A stretch of 64,000 bases of DNA, from the NCBI GenBank assembly GCA_947090765.1, contig OX352322.1, forward strand, positions 3,393,501-3,457,500, given 5' to 3'. Below, in pieces: positions 1 to 9,491 of the stretch (position 1 is its first letter; every line of letters starts with the position of its first letter). The notes beneath the pieces were generated by a model. That model saw nothing but the letters and a program-made list of their open reading frames with translations. It did not search any database and was not told the DNA's origin. Both the position numbers and the translations under genes were made by a program. Origin of the DNA: Pseudomonas sp. MM223 (GTDB lineage: Bacteria; Pseudomonadota; Gammaproteobacteria; Pseudomonadales; Pseudomonadaceae).

Positions 1-672
1 CTCGTCGATGCTGCCGTAGCGGTGCATCAGGCTGCTGTCGAGGGTTTGGTCGACAATCTGCTGGTACCAGTGTTTTTCCTGTTCGCTTTGCTCGGCGCTG
101 TTGCGTAGTACGCGCCGGGGTGGCGCTTCGGTGCCGCCGGGTGCCGTGGCGTTGACACGAATGCCACGGCCAGCCGTTTCAAAGGCCAGGCACGCGGTAA
201 GCGCATTGACACCGCCTTTGGCCGCGCCATAGGGCACACGGTTGACGCCCCGGGTGGCAATGGACGAGACGTTGACGATGGCGCCGCTGCCGCGTTCAAG
301 CATGTATGGCAGTGCGGCGTGGCAGCACCACAGGGTGGGGAACAGCGAACGGCGCACTTCAGCCTCGATCTGCTCGACTTCGTAGTGCTCGAAAGGCTTG
401 GCCCAGATGGTGCCGCCGACGTTGTTGACCAGGATGTCGAGGCGGCCGAAGGTTTCCACCGCGCTGGCCATGACCCGGGCGCAATCGGTGTGTTGTTCCA
501 GGTCGGCAGTGAGGGTGAGCATGCCCTCGCCGGCCAGTTCGTGGACCAGTTCGGAACGGTCTACCGCTACCACTTGCGCACCTTCGGCCTTGAGCCGCCA
601 GCACACGCCCCGGCCAATGCCTTGAGCGGCACCGGTGACCAGGGCGACCTTGCCTTGGAATCTGTTGTTCAT
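1..672 (-). CDS. benD: 1,2-dihydroxycyclohexadiene carboxylate dehydrogenase (benzoate cis-diol dehydrogenase), 3'-truncated by window edge
   Basis: Short-chain dehydrogenase/reductase that oxidises the cis-diol made by benzoate dioxygenase to catechol with NAD+ and loss of CO2. The protein starts MNNRFQGKVALVTGAAQGIG, the Rossmann TGxxxGIG motif at residues 14-20, followed by the NNVGG motif and a YGAAKGG segment carrying the Tyr-x3-Lys catalytic pair. About 224 residues are visible; the family is about 250-260, so the C-terminus lies beyond position 1. It is the fourth gene of benABCD, separated from benC by a REP pair. Name rests on family motifs plus operon position. Confidence 0.93.
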   Translation of the reverse strand, partial: MNNRFQGKVALVTGAAQGIGRGVCWRLKAEGAQVVAVDRSELVHELAGEGMLTLTADLEQHTDCARVMASAVETFGRLDILVNNVGGTIWAKPFEHYEVEQIEAEVRRSLFPTLWCCHAALPYMLERGSGAIVNVSSIATRGVNRVPYGAAKGGVNALTACLAFETAGRGIRVNATAPGGTEAPPRRVLRNSAEQSEQEKHWYQQIVDQTLDSSLMHRYGSIDE

Positions 673-710
673 GTGTGTCTCCTGCTTGATCCGGATAAGG
701 GCAATTGGGA

Positions 711-810
711 GGGCTGCGCCCTCCTTCGCGGCACAAGGCCGCTCCTACAGGGGGACGCAGTACATGTAGGAGCAGCCTTGTGCCGCGAATGGGCCGCACA
801 GCGGCCCCGG
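711..810. repeat. REP pair (inverted) between benC and benD
   Basis: Two REP units in opposite orientation: GCGGCACAAGGCCGCTCCTA on the left arm and its near-complement on the right, around a short spacer. It sits inside the ben operon, so it would be transcribed and could form a stable stem-loop affecting benD mRNA level relative to benABC. Confidence 0.85.
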
Positions 811-817
811 CGATTTG

Positions 818-1828
818 TCAGGCTGCTGCCGCGAACTTTTCGTAGTAGAAGTTGGCCGGGGTAATGCCCTGCTCGCGCACGTACTGGCTGACCGCCTCGA
901 CCATCGGTGGTGGCCCGCACAGGTACACGTCTACATCACCGTCATTGAGGTGGCGTGGCTCGATGTGCTGGGTCACGTAGCCCTTTTGCGGGTACTGGCT
1001 GTCCGGGTTGGCCACGCAGGCGCTGTAGGTGAAGTTGGGGATGCGTGCCGCCAGCGCTTGCAGGCGGTCGAGTTCCACCAGGTCGAAGTCGTTGGTCACG
1101 CCATAAATCAGGTGCAGCGGATGTTCACTGCCCTGCTCGGCGATCTTCTCAAGCATCGCGGTGAACGGCGCCAAGCCGGTACCACCCGCCAACAGCAACA
1201 GCGGGCGCTGGATCGGCCGCAGGTAGAAGCTGCCCAGCGGCCCGGCCAGGCTCATGCTGTCGCCGGCTTTGGCCAGGTTGGTCAGGAAGCTGCTCATCAG
1301 CCCGCCCGGTACGTTGCGGATCAGGAAGCTGACTTCGCCGTCCCTCTGCAGCGAACTGAACGAGTAGGCGCGGCTCTGCTCGCTGCCTGGCACCTTGAGG
1401 TTGACGTACTGCCCCGGCAGGAACGCCAGGCGGCCAAGGGACTCGCCCTTGATCGACAGGGCAATGGTGCTGGCCGACAACTGGCGCACGTCGCTGATGG
1501 CCGCCTCGAAACTGGCCTGCTCGGTCTTGCACAGCTGCGACGAGGCCGGAATGCGGATGACGCAGTCGCTCTCGGCGCGCATCTGGCACGTCAGTACGTA
1601 ACCTTCGGCAATTTCGTCTTCGTTAAGGGCATCTTCGATGAAGTTGTCGCCCAGGTCGTAGCGGCCGGACTCGGCCTTGCACTTGCAAGTACCGCAGGCG
1701 CCGTCGCGGCAGTCCAGCGGGATGTTGATGCCCTGGCGGTAGGCGGCGTCAGCCACGGTTTCATGGCCAGTGGCTTCGATGAAACGGGTAACGCCGTCTT
1801 CAAAATTGAGTGCGATCTGGAAGCTCAT
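818..1828 (-). CDS. benC: Benzoate 1,2-dioxygenase electron transfer component (ferredoxin:NADH reductase)
   Basis: Passes electrons from NADH through FAD and a plant-type [2Fe-2S] cluster to the BenAB oxygenase. N-terminal ferredoxin domain has Cys40-x4-Cys45-x2-Cys48 and Cys81; the FAD-binding RAYSFSS motif is at 153-159; the NADH-binding AGGTGLAPF motif is at 214-222, with a CGPPPM segment near the C-terminus. The chosen start (MSFQIALN, 336 aa) fits the family; a further in-frame start upstream would add 21 unrelated residues. It lies 72 bp after benB in the same orientation. Confidence 0.96.
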   Translation of the reverse strand: MSFQIALNFEDGVTRFIEATGHETVADAAYRQGINIPLDCRDGACGTCKCKAESGRYDLGDNFIEDALNEDEIAEGYVLTCQMRAESDCVIRIPASSQLCKTEQASFEAAISDVRQLSASTIALSIKGESLGRLAFLPGQYVNLKVPGSEQSRAYSFSSLQRDGEVSFLIRNVPGGLMSSFLTNLAKAGDSMSLAGPLGSFYLRPIQRPLLLLAGGTGLAPFTAMLEKIAEQGSEHPLHLIYGVTNDFDLVELDRLQALAARIPNFTYSACVANPDSQYPQKGYVTQHIEPRHLNDGDVDVYLCGPPPMVEAVSQYVREQGITPANFYYEKFAAAA

Positions 1829-1900
1829 GTTGCACCTCGCGGGCGAGCCAGCCCACGGCGCGTCGCAGGACGCACCGGGCAATGCTCGCAAAACCCTGTA

Positions 1901-2386
1901 TCAGATGTGGTAGATGTCGATGACCTGGCGCACGTAGTCGTTCTTCAGCACCACTTTCTTGGCCTTGATCAACGGCTGCTCGCCGCGCAGGTCGAGGGTG
2001 TAGAAGCTGGTGCCGAAGTAACTGTCGGTGGTCTTGTAGCGAAAGCTCAGGGTGTGCCAGTTGAAACGCACCAGGCAGCTGCCCTCGCCCTGCTCGACAA
2101 TCTCGATGTTGCTGATGTTGTGCGAGGTGCGGGTATCGGGAACGGTCGCACTGGAGCGCTCGGTCTTTATACGGAACACGCGGTCTTCCAGGCCGCCACG
2201 GTTGCCGTACCAGATCAGCGAGATTTCGCTTTGTGGGTCTTCGGTAAGGGTGTCGTCATCGTCCCAGCTCGGCATCCAGAAGCTGGCATCGCTGGCGTAC
2301 AGTTCCAGCCATTGGTCCCACTGGGCATCGTCCAGGTAGCGCGCTTCGCGGTAGAGGAAGTCGCGCACGGTTTCGTACAGGCTCAT
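1901..2386 (-). CDS. benB: Benzoate 1,2-dioxygenase small (beta) subunit
   Basis: Structural beta subunit of the alpha3beta3 aromatic-ring-hydroxylating dioxygenase. 161 aa, beginning [20 protein letters not shown] and carrying the SNF-like WDDDDTL and DLRGEQP segments usual in BenB/XylY proteins. Its start codon overlaps the benA stop by 4 bases (ATGA), which implies translational coupling to benA. Intact, in contrast to benA. Confidence 0.95.
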   Translation of the reverse strand: MSLYETVRDFLYREARYLDDAQWDQWLELYASDASFWMPSWDDDDTLTEDPQSEISLIWYGNRGGLEDRVFRIKTERSSATVPDTRTSHNISNIEIVEQGEGSCLVRFNWHTLSFRYKTTDSYFGTSFYTLDLRGEQPLIKAKKVVLKNDYVRQVIDIYHI

Positions 2387-3742
2387 TGCACGGCCTCCAC
2401 GGGGATCAGTTGCTGGTCGTCCTTCAAGGCCTGGATCATGGTGTCCTGCCAGTACTTGTGTTGCAGCACGAACAGGCCCTCGTCCTCGGTGCGCACGCCA
2501 GACAGCAGGGGCGCGAGTTCGATCTCCTTGGCCGCGTCGTCGGCGCCTTCAACCCAGTGCTTCGCGCCGCGAGACATGTCGTTCCAGCCGGTACCACCGC
2601 CGTAGCCGGTCTGGCACGAGCGGAACTCTTCCAGGTCGTCCGGGGTGGCCATGCCGCTGACGTTGAAGAAGTCTTCGTACTGGCGGATGCGTTTTGCACG
2701 GGCATCGGCGCTCTCGCCTTTGGGCGCGATGCAGTAGATGGTGATTTCGGTCTTGTTCACCGAAATGGGCCGGGCAACGCGGATCTGCGAGCTGAACTGG
2801 TCCATCAGGTACACGTTCGGGTACAGGCACAGGTTGCGCGAGTTCTCGATCATCCAGTCGGCACGGGCCTGGCCGAAGTCGGCGGCCAGCTGGTCGCGGC
2901 GCTCGTAGGCCGGGCGGTCTTCCGGGTTAGCCCAGCGGGTCCACAGCAGCAGGTGGCCGTGGTCGAAGGAGTAGAAACCGCCACCCTGCTTGGCCCATGA
3001 GCCGGCGCTCATGGTCTTGATCTCGTCGCCCGCCTCGCGCTGCTTGCGCTGGTTCTGGGTGGCGGCGTAGTTCCAGTGCACGGAGCTCGACGTGGTAGCC
3101 GTCGGCGCCGTTTTCGGCGGTGAGCTTCCAGTTGCCTTCGTAGATGTACGGCTCGGCACCGCGCAGTACTTCCAGGCCTTCCGGCGACTGGTCGACAATC
3201 ATGTCGATGATCTTGGCCGATTCGCCCAGGTGCTCCACCAGCGGCTTCACATCGGCATTCAGGCTGCCAAACAAAAAGCCGCGATACGACTCGAAGCGTG
3301 CCACTTTTGTCAGGTCGTGCGAGCCGTCACAGTTGAAGCTGTCGGGGTAGCCGGCGTTGCTTGGGTCTTTCACCTTCAGCAGTTTGCCGCTGTTGTTGAA
3401 CGTCCAACCGTGGAATGGGCAGGTGTAGCTGGAACGGTTACCGCGCTTGTGCCGGCACAGCATGGCACCGCGGTGGCTACAGGCGTTGAGGAAGGCATTG
3501 AGCTCACCGTCCTTGTTGCGCGCGATGAATATCGGCTGGCGCCCCATGGTCAGGGTGAGGAAGTCGTTCTTTTCGGGGATCTGGCTTTCGTGGGCCAGGT
3601 AGATCCAGTTGCCCTCGAAGATGTGTTTCATCTCCAGGTCGAACAGGCGTGGGTCGGTGAACATCTCGCGCTTGCAGCGGTAGATGCCCTTTTCACGGTC
3701 GTCCTCGAGCATGGCATTGAGGTAGTCGAATCCCAGGGACAT
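2383..3742 (-). pseudogene. benA: Benzoate 1,2-dioxygenase large (alpha) subunit, broken by a one-base insertion
   Basis: Catalytic Rieske oxygenase subunit that dihydroxylates benzoate. The N-terminal frame has the Rieske ligands Cys88-x-His90 and Cys108-x2-His111. After codon 218 (ENGADGYHV) the frame is lost; the expected continuation [15 protein letters not shown] lies in the next frame and runs cleanly to a stop at 2383. One extra base near 3088 (GTC-G-AGC) explains it. Removing it gives 452 codons, the normal BenA length. The break falls between His217 and His222, the two histidines of the mononuclear iron site, so the read-through product would lack the active site. Start at 3742 is preferred because GGAG lies 9 nt upstream; ATG 3757 has no good ribosome-binding site. 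Real mutation or sequencing error cannot be told apart here. Confidence 0.93.
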
Positions 3743-3759
3743 GGCCAGGGTCTCCATTG

Positions 3760-3767
3760 TTATTGTT
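3760..3767 (-). promoter_or_regulatory. Crc/Hfq-type A-rich (CA) motif in benA leader
   Basis: AACAATAA on the minus strand matches AANAANAA, the catabolite activity motif bound by Hfq/Crc in pseudomonads. It lies 17 nt before the preferred benA start. Sequence match only. Confidence 0.5.
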
Positions 3768-3805
3768 TAGACCTGGTCAGTTTGGGCGCTGGTATTGGGC
3801 GGGAG

Positions 3806-3841
3806 TATCCGGTTTGTGCGAAGTGATATCCGTTTTGTGCA
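3806..3841 (-). promoter_or_regulatory. BenR/XylS-type operator: two 15-bp direct repeats
   Basis: On the minus strand: TGCACAAAACGGATA, a 6-bp gap, then CGCACAAACCGGATA. Both fit TGCA-N6-GGNTA (the second with C for the first T), the XylS/BenR half-sites known from the Pm and Pben promoters, with the same 21-bp periodicity. The proximal repeat ends about 64 bp upstream of the benA start, leaving room for an overlapped -35 and a -10 box. Confidence 0.85.
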
Positions 3842-3861
3842 GGTTGAGGTGCCTGGCTTGA

Positions 3862-3896
3862 GTGCCTCTTCGCGGGCTTGCCCGCGAAAAGGCCGG
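3862..3896. repeat. Single REP-type hairpin between benR and benA
   Basis: GCCTCTTCGCGGGCTTGCCCGCGAAAAGGC forms a tight imperfect hairpin immediately after the benR stop and ahead of the BenR operator. It belongs to the GCCTCTTCGCGGG REP family seen elsewhere in the window and may insulate benR from the ben promoter. Confidence 0.75.
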
Positions 3897-3902
3897 TGCG
3901 GT

Positions 3903-4859
3903 TCAGCGCCGGTTGCGGAAGGTTTCGGAGGGCAACTCACCAAACTGCTGCCGATACACCTCGGAAAACCGCCCAAGGTGCAGGAAGCCATAATCCATGG
4001 CCAGCTCGGTCACGCTGCGCACCGCGCAACTGGCGTCGCCCAGGCAGGCATGCACCTGCTCCAGTTTGCGCTGGCGCACGTACTGCTTGGGCGTGGTGCC
4101 CAGATGCCGGTCAAACAACGCATACAACGAACGCAAGCTCATGCATGCCTGTTCTGCCAGCGCTTCGGCAGTCAGTTCAAACTTCAGGTTACGGTCAATG
4201 TGGTCGATGATTCGTTCAAGGCTTGCGCCCGGAGAACCCAGGCTTTCGCGGCGGATATTGTTGCTCATCAGGGTCAGCAGCTTGCTGGCAACAATCTGAC
4301 TGTAGTGCCCTTGTACCCGCGGCAGAGAATCGCTCACTTCCGCTTCATGGCAAACCATGGCCAGCAGGTTGACGAACCCGTCCAGCTCGTCCAGCCGGTA
4401 ATGGTTGCGCAAGAACCGCACACCCCCATCGGGCCGGTGCCAGCGCTGTTCATCGCAGATCGAATCCAGCAGCCGGGTGGGCACTTTGAGGATGAACTTC
4501 TCGCAGTCTTCCGAATAGGTCAGGTCAACCGGGTCATCCGGGTTGATCAGCAACAGCTCGCCCGGCACCAGGTGCTGCTCGCGCTTGTGCCCGCGCCACA
4601 GGCAATTGCCGTTGAGCAACACTTGCAGGTGGTAGATGGTTTCCAGTGCTGGTGAGGTAACGCGCACGCTGCCACCGTAGCTGATGCGGCACAGGTCGAG
4701 TTCGGCAAACTTGCGGTGGCTGAGGCTGGCCTGGGGGTGGGTTGTGCGCGACAGACCGATGCAATGCTGGCCTACATGCTGGTTGACATAATCGGACACA
4801 GCATAAGGGTCGGCGTGATGAAACACGCTACTGCGCTCGCTCAGCAGGCGGCTTTCCAT
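3903..4859 (-). CDS. benR: AraC/XylS-family activator of the benzoate operon
   Basis: 318 aa. N-terminal effector/dimerisation domain (roughly 1-200, with PGELLLINPDDPVDL), C-terminal AraC DNA-binding domain (about 215-318) with two helix-turn-helix units around ALAEQACMSLRSLYALF and SVTELAMDYGFLHLGRFSEVY. It would bind benzoate and activate the ben promoter; the matching operator lies directly downstream, ahead of benA. The start MESRLLSERS gives the length I know for BenR; an ATG six codons upstream is possible. An AANAANAA motif just ahead fits the known Crc control of benR translation in P. putida. Confidence 0.93.
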   Translation of the reverse strand: MESRLLSERSSVFHHADPYAVSDYVNQHVGQHCIGLSRTTHPQASLSHRKFAELDLCRISYGGSVRVTSPALETIYHLQVLLNGNCLWRGHKREQHLVPGELLLINPDDPVDLTYSEDCEKFILKVPTRLLDSICDEQRWHRPDGGVRFLRNHYRLDELDGFVNLLAMVCHEAEVSDSLPRVQGHYSQIVASKLLTLMSNNIRRESLGSPGASLERIIDHIDRNLKFELTAEALAEQACMSLRSLYALFDRHLGTTPKQYVRQRKLEQVHACLGDASCAVRSVTELAMDYGFLHLGRFSEVYRQQFGELPSETFRNRR

Positions 4860-4879
4860 AGGCAAGGCACTCGGCATCG

Positions 4880-4887
4880 TTATTGTT
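4880..4887 (-). promoter_or_regulatory. Crc/Hfq-type CA motif at the 5' end of benR
   Basis: AACAATAA on the minus strand, just upstream of the alternative benR ATG at 4877. In P. putida Crc is known to repress benzoate use by acting on benR mRNA; this motif is the obvious candidate site. Confidence 0.65.
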
Positions 4888-5059
4888 CTGGTCGCCGCGC
4901 CCTACGGCCTTGTGGGCTGTGGTTGCGGTCGTCACGGTCATTCTATCGGGCCGGTTGCGGGTCGCGGGGGCAGGCGACAACCGGTGGATAGGCACACTAC
5001 AGCAAAAAGGCGGGGGTTGGGCAATGCGGCGGTGGGATTGGATGGGCGGATAGCGGACA

Positions 5060-6154
5060 TCATGGGTAGGATATGTGTTCGTTTATCGAACGAATCTTTA
5101 CTGTGCCGGCCTCTTCCTGCCGCCCTGCCCACCCTTGGCTCCGCGCCCGGTACTGCCGCGGCGCGATGGCGAACAACTCACGAAAGCGCCGGTAAAAATG
5201 CGGAAAGCTGACAAACCCGCTGGCCACCGCCACCTCGGTCAATGACTTGCTGGTGTGCTGCAACAACTGCCGCGCATGGGTCAGGCGCAGCTCCAGATAA
5301 TAGCGGGGCGGCGTGGCCTGCACATGGCGGCGGAACAAGCGCTCCAGGTGCCGGCGGGACAAGCCGGCATGTTCGGCGATTTCGTCGATGCCGATCGGGT
5401 CTTCGATATTGGCGTGCATCAGCTCCAAAGCCAAGCGCACGCCCTTGGGCAGGCTGGGGTCGATTTCCGGTGCGCTGGCCGGTGCATCGCTCATTACCCG
5501 CGAACGGTCACACGCAAGCATCTGCTCCACGGCCCGGCGCAATGGCGCGCCGCCGCAGTGTTCGAGCAACGCCAGCATCATGTCCAGTGCACTGCTGGCA
5601 CCGGCGCAGCTCATGCGGCGGCGGTCCAGCACGTGGGCCTGGCGGCTGATACGCACCTTGGGGAACAGTTCCTCCATCATCGCTCGGCCATCGGGGTGGA
5701 AGGCGCATTCGTGATCGTTGAGCAAGCCGGCCTCGGCCAGGAAGTAAGCGCCGTTCCATAACCCGCCCAACTGGCAGCCGTACTGGTCGGCTTGACGCAG
5801 CTTGGTGCGCAGCAGTGGCGCGGTTTCCAGGCGCACCCGGAAGCCGCCACACACCAGCAGGCAGTCCAGGCCTTGCACGTCCAAGTCGGCCAGCTGGGCG
5901 TTGACCGGCAGGGCGATGCCCAGGTCGCTCATGACCTGGGCGCCCTCACCCACCACCTGGACCTGAAACAACGGCGTTGCACTCATCAGGTTGGCGGTGA
6001 CCAGGCTGTCCATGGCGGCGGTGAAGGCCATCATCGAGAAGTGTTCGCGCAGGACGAACGCCACGCGCTGGCACGGCATTGACAGTGAAGTGCGGATGGC
6101 AGGGTCCATGTGGGCCAGGTTGGTGTTTTTGAGGATGCTTTCGAAGTGGCTCAT
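5060..6154 (-). CDS. GlxA-like AraC-family transcriptional regulator
   Basis: 364 aa. The N-terminal half is a DJ-1/PfpI-like (GATase1) domain (about 30-200, QRVAFVLREHFSMMAFTAAM to FHPDGRAMMEELFP) and the C-terminal AraC domain occupies about 230-335 (IGIDEIAEHAGLSRRHLERL, then SLTEVAVASGFVSFPHFYRRF). This architecture is shared by Pseudomonas regulators of choline, betaine, carnitine and arginine catabolism (GbdR, CdhR, ArgR). It lies just downstream of and in line with the ProVWX-type operon, so control of that transporter is the natural guess. No specific symbol can be assigned. Confidence 0.85.
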   Translation of the reverse strand: MSHFESILKNTNLAHMDPAIRTSLSMPCQRVAFVLREHFSMMAFTAAMDSLVTANLMSATPLFQVQVVGEGAQVMSDLGIALPVNAQLADLDVQGLDCLLVCGGFRVRLETAPLLRTKLRQADQYGCQLGGLWNGAYFLAEAGLLNDHECAFHPDGRAMMEELFPKVRISRQAHVLDRRRMSCAGASSALDMMLALLEHCGGAPLRRAVEQMLACDRSRVMSDAPASAPEIDPSLPKGVRLALELMHANIEDPIGIDEIAEHAGLSRRHLERLFRRHVQATPPRYYLELRLTHARQLLQHTSKSLTEVAVASGFVSFPHFYRRFRELFAIAPRQYRARSQGWAGRQEEAGTVKIRSINEHISYP

Positions 6155-6182
6155 GGTCTTAACTCAACAGCGGAAGTCGCGT

Positions 6183-6217
6183 TGGCCTCTTCGCGGGCCC
6201 GCCCGCGAAGAAGCCAA
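6183..6217. repeat. Single REP-type hairpin
   Basis: TTGGCCTCTTCGCGGGCCCG and its near-complement form a long stem between the AraC gene and proX-like gene. It could end or stabilise the transporter mRNA 3' end. Confidence 0.75.
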
Positions 6218-6234
6218 CACTGATGGATCAGGTT

Positions 6235-7263
6235 TTACTTACCGGCTTGGGCCGCCGCGTCGCGCGAGGCTTGCAGCCACTGGTCAAACTGCTGGCGATG
6301 GGCGGCAACCCACTCCTTGGCATGGCGTTCGATGTCTTTAGGCTTCTTCTCGCCCTGCTGCATCTTCAGGTTCTGGTTGCTCTCGTCGTCAGTGCTGATT
6401 TGCACCAGCGACAGGAATTTCAGCGCCGCCGGGTTCTTTTCGGCAAAGTCCTTGTTCAGCACAGCCACTACCTTGTCGATGGCAAAGCCCAGGTTTTTGC
6501 CGTGGTACATCGTGTCGACGTCATTCTTGCCGTCCGGCAGGTCGGTCTTGGGCACTTCCAGCCAGACCACGTCCTTGCCCTCGACCAGCACGCTGGCGAT
6601 CCACTGCGGCACCCAGGTGAAGTAGAAAATCGGCTTGCCTTCCTTGTAGCGGGTGATGGTGTCGGCCATCAGCGCAAAGTACGAGCCTTGGTTGACGGTG
6701 ATGCTCTTGTCCAGGTCGTAAGCCTTCATGTGGTGGGCAATCACCAACTCGCAACCCCAGCCCGGGTTGCAACCGGTCATGTCCGCCTTGCCGTCACCGT
6801 CGGTGTCGAACAGCTTGGCGATCTCGGGCTTTTTAAGGTCGGTGATGTACTTGATGTTGTACTGGTCGGCGGTTTTCTTGTCGATCAGGTAACCCTGTGC
6901 CACACCCGGCAGAATGTCGCCGGTCTTGACCATCACATCGTCACCGCCAGCCTGCTGGTAAAACTGGTTGTGCAGTTTGTCCCACAGGTGCACGGTGAAA
7001 TCGGCATCGCCGTTGGCCAGCGCCACCATCATCACGCCGTACTCGGTCTCCTTCGGCTCCTGAACCTTGTAGCCCAGCTCACGCAGGCCTTCCATGGCCA
7101 CTTCGCCACGGAAGCGCTCTTCGGCAATGGAGGGGAAAATTGGCGTTACCTTCACGCCGTCACCCGGCTTATCCGCCGAAGCGTGTGCGCCCAGTGCGGC
7201 GGCCACCAAGGTTAGCGCCGTGGCGCATTTGAGGATGCTGCGGGAGAACTTGGATTCGTACAT
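6235..7263 (-). CDS. Glycine betaine/proline-type ABC transporter, periplasmic binding protein
   Basis: 342 aa OpuAC/ProX-family binding protein. A Sec signal peptide covers about residues 1-30 (cleavage near HASA-DKPG). The body has SIAEERFRGEVAMEGLRELG at the start of lobe 1, VHLWDKLHNQ, and the FYFTWVPQWIASVL tryptophan-rich segment expected for a quaternary-amine pocket. It is the last gene of a proV-proW-proX style operon. The exact ligand (glycine betaine, choline, carnitine, proline betaine) cannot be read from sequence alone. Confidence 0.9.
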   Translation of the reverse strand: MYESKFSRSILKCATALTLVAAALGAHASADKPGDGVKVTPIFPSIAEERFRGEVAMEGLRELGYKVQEPKETEYGVMMVALANGDADFTVHLWDKLHNQFYQQAGGDDVMVKTGDILPGVAQGYLIDKKTADQYNIKYITDLKKPEIAKLFDTDGDGKADMTGCNPGWGCELVIAHHMKAYDLDKSITVNQGSYFALMADTITRYKEGKPIFYFTWVPQWIASVLVEGKDVVWLEVPKTDLPDGKNDVDTMYHGKNLGFAIDKVVAVLNKDFAEKNPAALKFLSLVQISTDDESNQNLKMQQGEKKPKDIERHAKEWVAAHRQQFDQWLQASRDAAAQAGK

Positions 7264-7333
7264 CGTCGCTTACCTTCTTCTGATTTTTATCTTCAAGTGC
7301 GGCAGATCGAACGTCTCAAAAGTCTTGCGGTGC

Positions 7334-8287
7334 TCAGGCGGTCTTGCGCCGCCCTTGCGGTTGTGCGGCACCACACAGGCGCATCACTACGCCCACGGGG
7401 CCTGTGTGGTACCAGCGCAGGCTCGGGTCGGCGCTGGTGCGCGCGCCCATGGCCTGAGTCAGGCGGTCGAGGAAGATCGCCAGCAGCACCAGGCCGACAC
7501 CACCAACCGTGGCCAGCCCCATGTCCAGGCGGCCAATGCCGCGCAGCACCATCTGGCCCAGGCCGCCGACCGAAATCATCGAAGCAATCACCACCATCGA
7601 CAGCGACAGCATCAGGGTCTGGTTGAGGCCGGCCATGATGGTCGACGTAGCCAGTGGCAGCTGCACACGGGTCAGCATCTGCCGTGGGGTGCAGCCAAAG
7701 GCACGGGCGGCCTCGATCTTGTCTTCCGGCACCTGGCGGATGCCCAGGTTGGTCAGGCGCACCAGTGGCGGCAGGGCGAACACGATGGTGACCAGCACGC
7801 CAGGCACGTTGCCAATGCCGAACAGCATGACCACCGGTACCAGGTAAACGAACGCCGGCAGGGTCTGCATGGCATCAAGCAGCGGGCGGATAATGCGCTC
7901 CATGCGGTCACTGCGGGCACACAGGATGCCCAGCGGGATGCCGATGAGTGCGCAGAAGAACACCGAGGTCAGTACCAGCGCCAGGGTGGTCATCGATTCG
8001 GCCCACACACCGATCAGGCCCAGCAGGGTCAGGGTGACGAAGCACAGCAACGCCATGCGCTTGCCCGCCAGCTGCCAGCCCAGCAGCGACGAGAGGATGA
8101 TGCCGATGGTGGGTGGAATGCTCTGCAAGGTGAACTCGATACCATTGAGCACCTGGTCGATCGGCCAACGAATGGCGCGAAACACCTCGCGGAAGTTGTG
8201 CACCAGAAAGTTCAAGGTAGCGGTGACCCAGTCACCCAAAGGGATGGTGGCCGCCTGGAACGGGTCTAGCAGGCTGAATTCGGACAT
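7334..8287 (-). CDS. Betaine-type ABC transporter permease (ProW-like)
   Basis: 317 aa integral inner-membrane protein with about six to seven hydrophobic segments and the cytoplasmic EAA loop ([20 protein letters not shown]) that contacts the ATPase. The N-terminal amphipathic region before the first transmembrane helix is typical of ProW. A polar Arg/Lys-rich tail (QPQGRRKTA) ends it. It sits 43 bp after the ATPase gene and 70 bp before the binding-protein gene. Confidence 0.93.
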   Translation of the reverse strand: MSEFSLLDPFQAATIPLGDWVTATLNFLVHNFREVFRAIRWPIDQVLNGIEFTLQSIPPTIGIILSSLLGWQLAGKRMALLCFVTLTLLGLIGVWAESMTTLALVLTSVFFCALIGIPLGILCARSDRMERIIRPLLDAMQTLPAFVYLVPVVMLFGIGNVPGVLVTIVFALPPLVRLTNLGIRQVPEDKIEAARAFGCTPRQMLTRVQLPLATSTIMAGLNQTLMLSLSMVVIASMISVGGLGQMVLRGIGRLDMGLATVGGVGLVLLAIFLDRLTQAMGARTSADPSLRWYHTGPVGVVMRLCGAAQPQGRRKTA

Positions 8288-8330
8288 GAGGGCTTACCTC
8301 TTCTAGTAAACGCTACGGGCGCTTCTTTAA

Positions 8331-9491
8331 TTAGTTGCGGCTCAGGGTCTGCAGCAGCTCGTTTTTTGACAGCGTGCCCTTGAAGGCGCCCTGGCGGTCG
8401 AGCACAGGCACCGGGTACGGCAGGTTTGCCGCGATCCCCAGCACTTCGTGCAGCGGCGTATCGGTGTACACCGGGCACTGCTCGTGCAAGCTGTAGCGGT
8501 CACTGGCCGTGGCACCGCTGGCGTCGGTATCGACTACGCCCAGCAACTGCCCGCGGTCGTCGAGCAGGTAGCCGAACGGCACACCGGCCTGGAAGCTTGG
8601 GGCCTTGCCGTTGACCTTGCACACCACCGCCGGGTCAAACCTGGCCACATCACCGGCCTTGAGCACCCGCGAGCTGTCGAAGCTCTTGAAGAAGGTACGC
8701 ACGTAGTCGTTGGCCGGCTGGTTGATGAGCTCTTGCGGGGTGCCGATCTGCACCACACGGCCACCCTCCATGATCGCGATGCGATGGCCGATGCGGATGG
8801 CTTCTTCGATGTCGTGGGAAATGAAGATGATGGTGCGCTGCTGCTCGGCCTGCAGGCGAATCAGCTCGCCCTGCATTTCGCTGCGGATCAGCGGGTCGAG
8901 GGCAGAAAACGCCTCGTCCATCAACAGGATGGCTGGATCGTTGGCCAACGCCCTGGCCAGCCCCACGCGCTGCTGCATGCCGCCAGAAAGCTGGTGCGGG
9001 TAGCTGTGTTCATGGCCGGCCAAGCCAACCTGGCTCAACGCTTCACGGGCGCGGCTGTGGCGCTCGGCCTCGGGGACGCCGGCGATTTCCAGGCCGAAAG
9101 CGGTGTTTTCCAGCACACTCATGTGCGGCATCAGGGCAAAGGACTGGAACACCATGCCCATTTCCTTGCGGCGTACGTCGAGCAGGGCCTTGTCGGAGAG
9201 CCCGGTAATTTCCTTGCCGTTGAGGTGAATGCTGCCGGAGGTAGGCTCGATCAGGCGGTTGAACAACCGCACCATGGTCGATTTACCCGAGCCCGAAAGG
9301 CCCATGATGACGAAAATCTCGCCACGCTTGACGGAAAAGCTTGCATCGAACACGCCGACGACGTGGCCGGTCTTGCTGAAGATTTCGTTCTTGTCGGCAC
9401 CCTTGCGGAGCATCTCCATGGCCATGTTCGGGTTGGGACCGAACACCTTGAAGATGTTTTTTACCGAAAGAATCTCATCGGCATGGCTCAT
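8331..9491 (-). CDS. Betaine-type ABC transporter ATPase (ProV-like)
   Basis: 386 aa. Walker A GLSGSGKST at about 64-72, ABC signature LSGGMQQRVGLARAL, Walker B ILLMDEAFSALDP, and a C-terminal tandem CBS-type region (from about 280), as in ProV/OpuAA, which senses ionic strength in characterised members. The start MSHADEIL follows an AGAGGG ribosome-binding site; the in-frame start ten codons upstream is unlikely. First gene of the operon, divergent from a LysR-type gene across 360 bp. Confidence 0.94.
   Translation of the reverse strand: MSHADEILSVKNIFKVFGPNPNMAMEMLRKGADKNEIFSKTGHVVGVFDASFSVKRGEIFVIMGLSGSGKSTMVRLFNRLIEPTSGSIHLNGKEITGLSDKALLDVRRKEMGMVFQSFALMPHMSVLENTAFGLEIAGVPEAERHSRAREALSQVGLAGHEHSYPHQLSGGMQQRVGLARALANDPAILLMDEAFSALDPLIRSEMQGELIRLQAEQQRTIIFISHDIEEAIRIGHRIAIMEGGRVVQIGTPQELINQPANDYVRTFFKSFDSSRVLKAGDVARFDPAVVCKVNGKAPSFQAGVPFGYLLDDRGQLLGVVDTDASGATASDRYSLHEQCPVYTDTPLHEVLGIAANLPYPVPVLDRQGAFKGTLSKNELLQTLSRN

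Noticed and set aside
815..2605. Long open frame on the plus strand (596 codons) opposite benC/benB
   Set aside because: It mirrors two certain genes on the other strand; high-GC third positions keep antisense frames open, and it has no recognisable domain.
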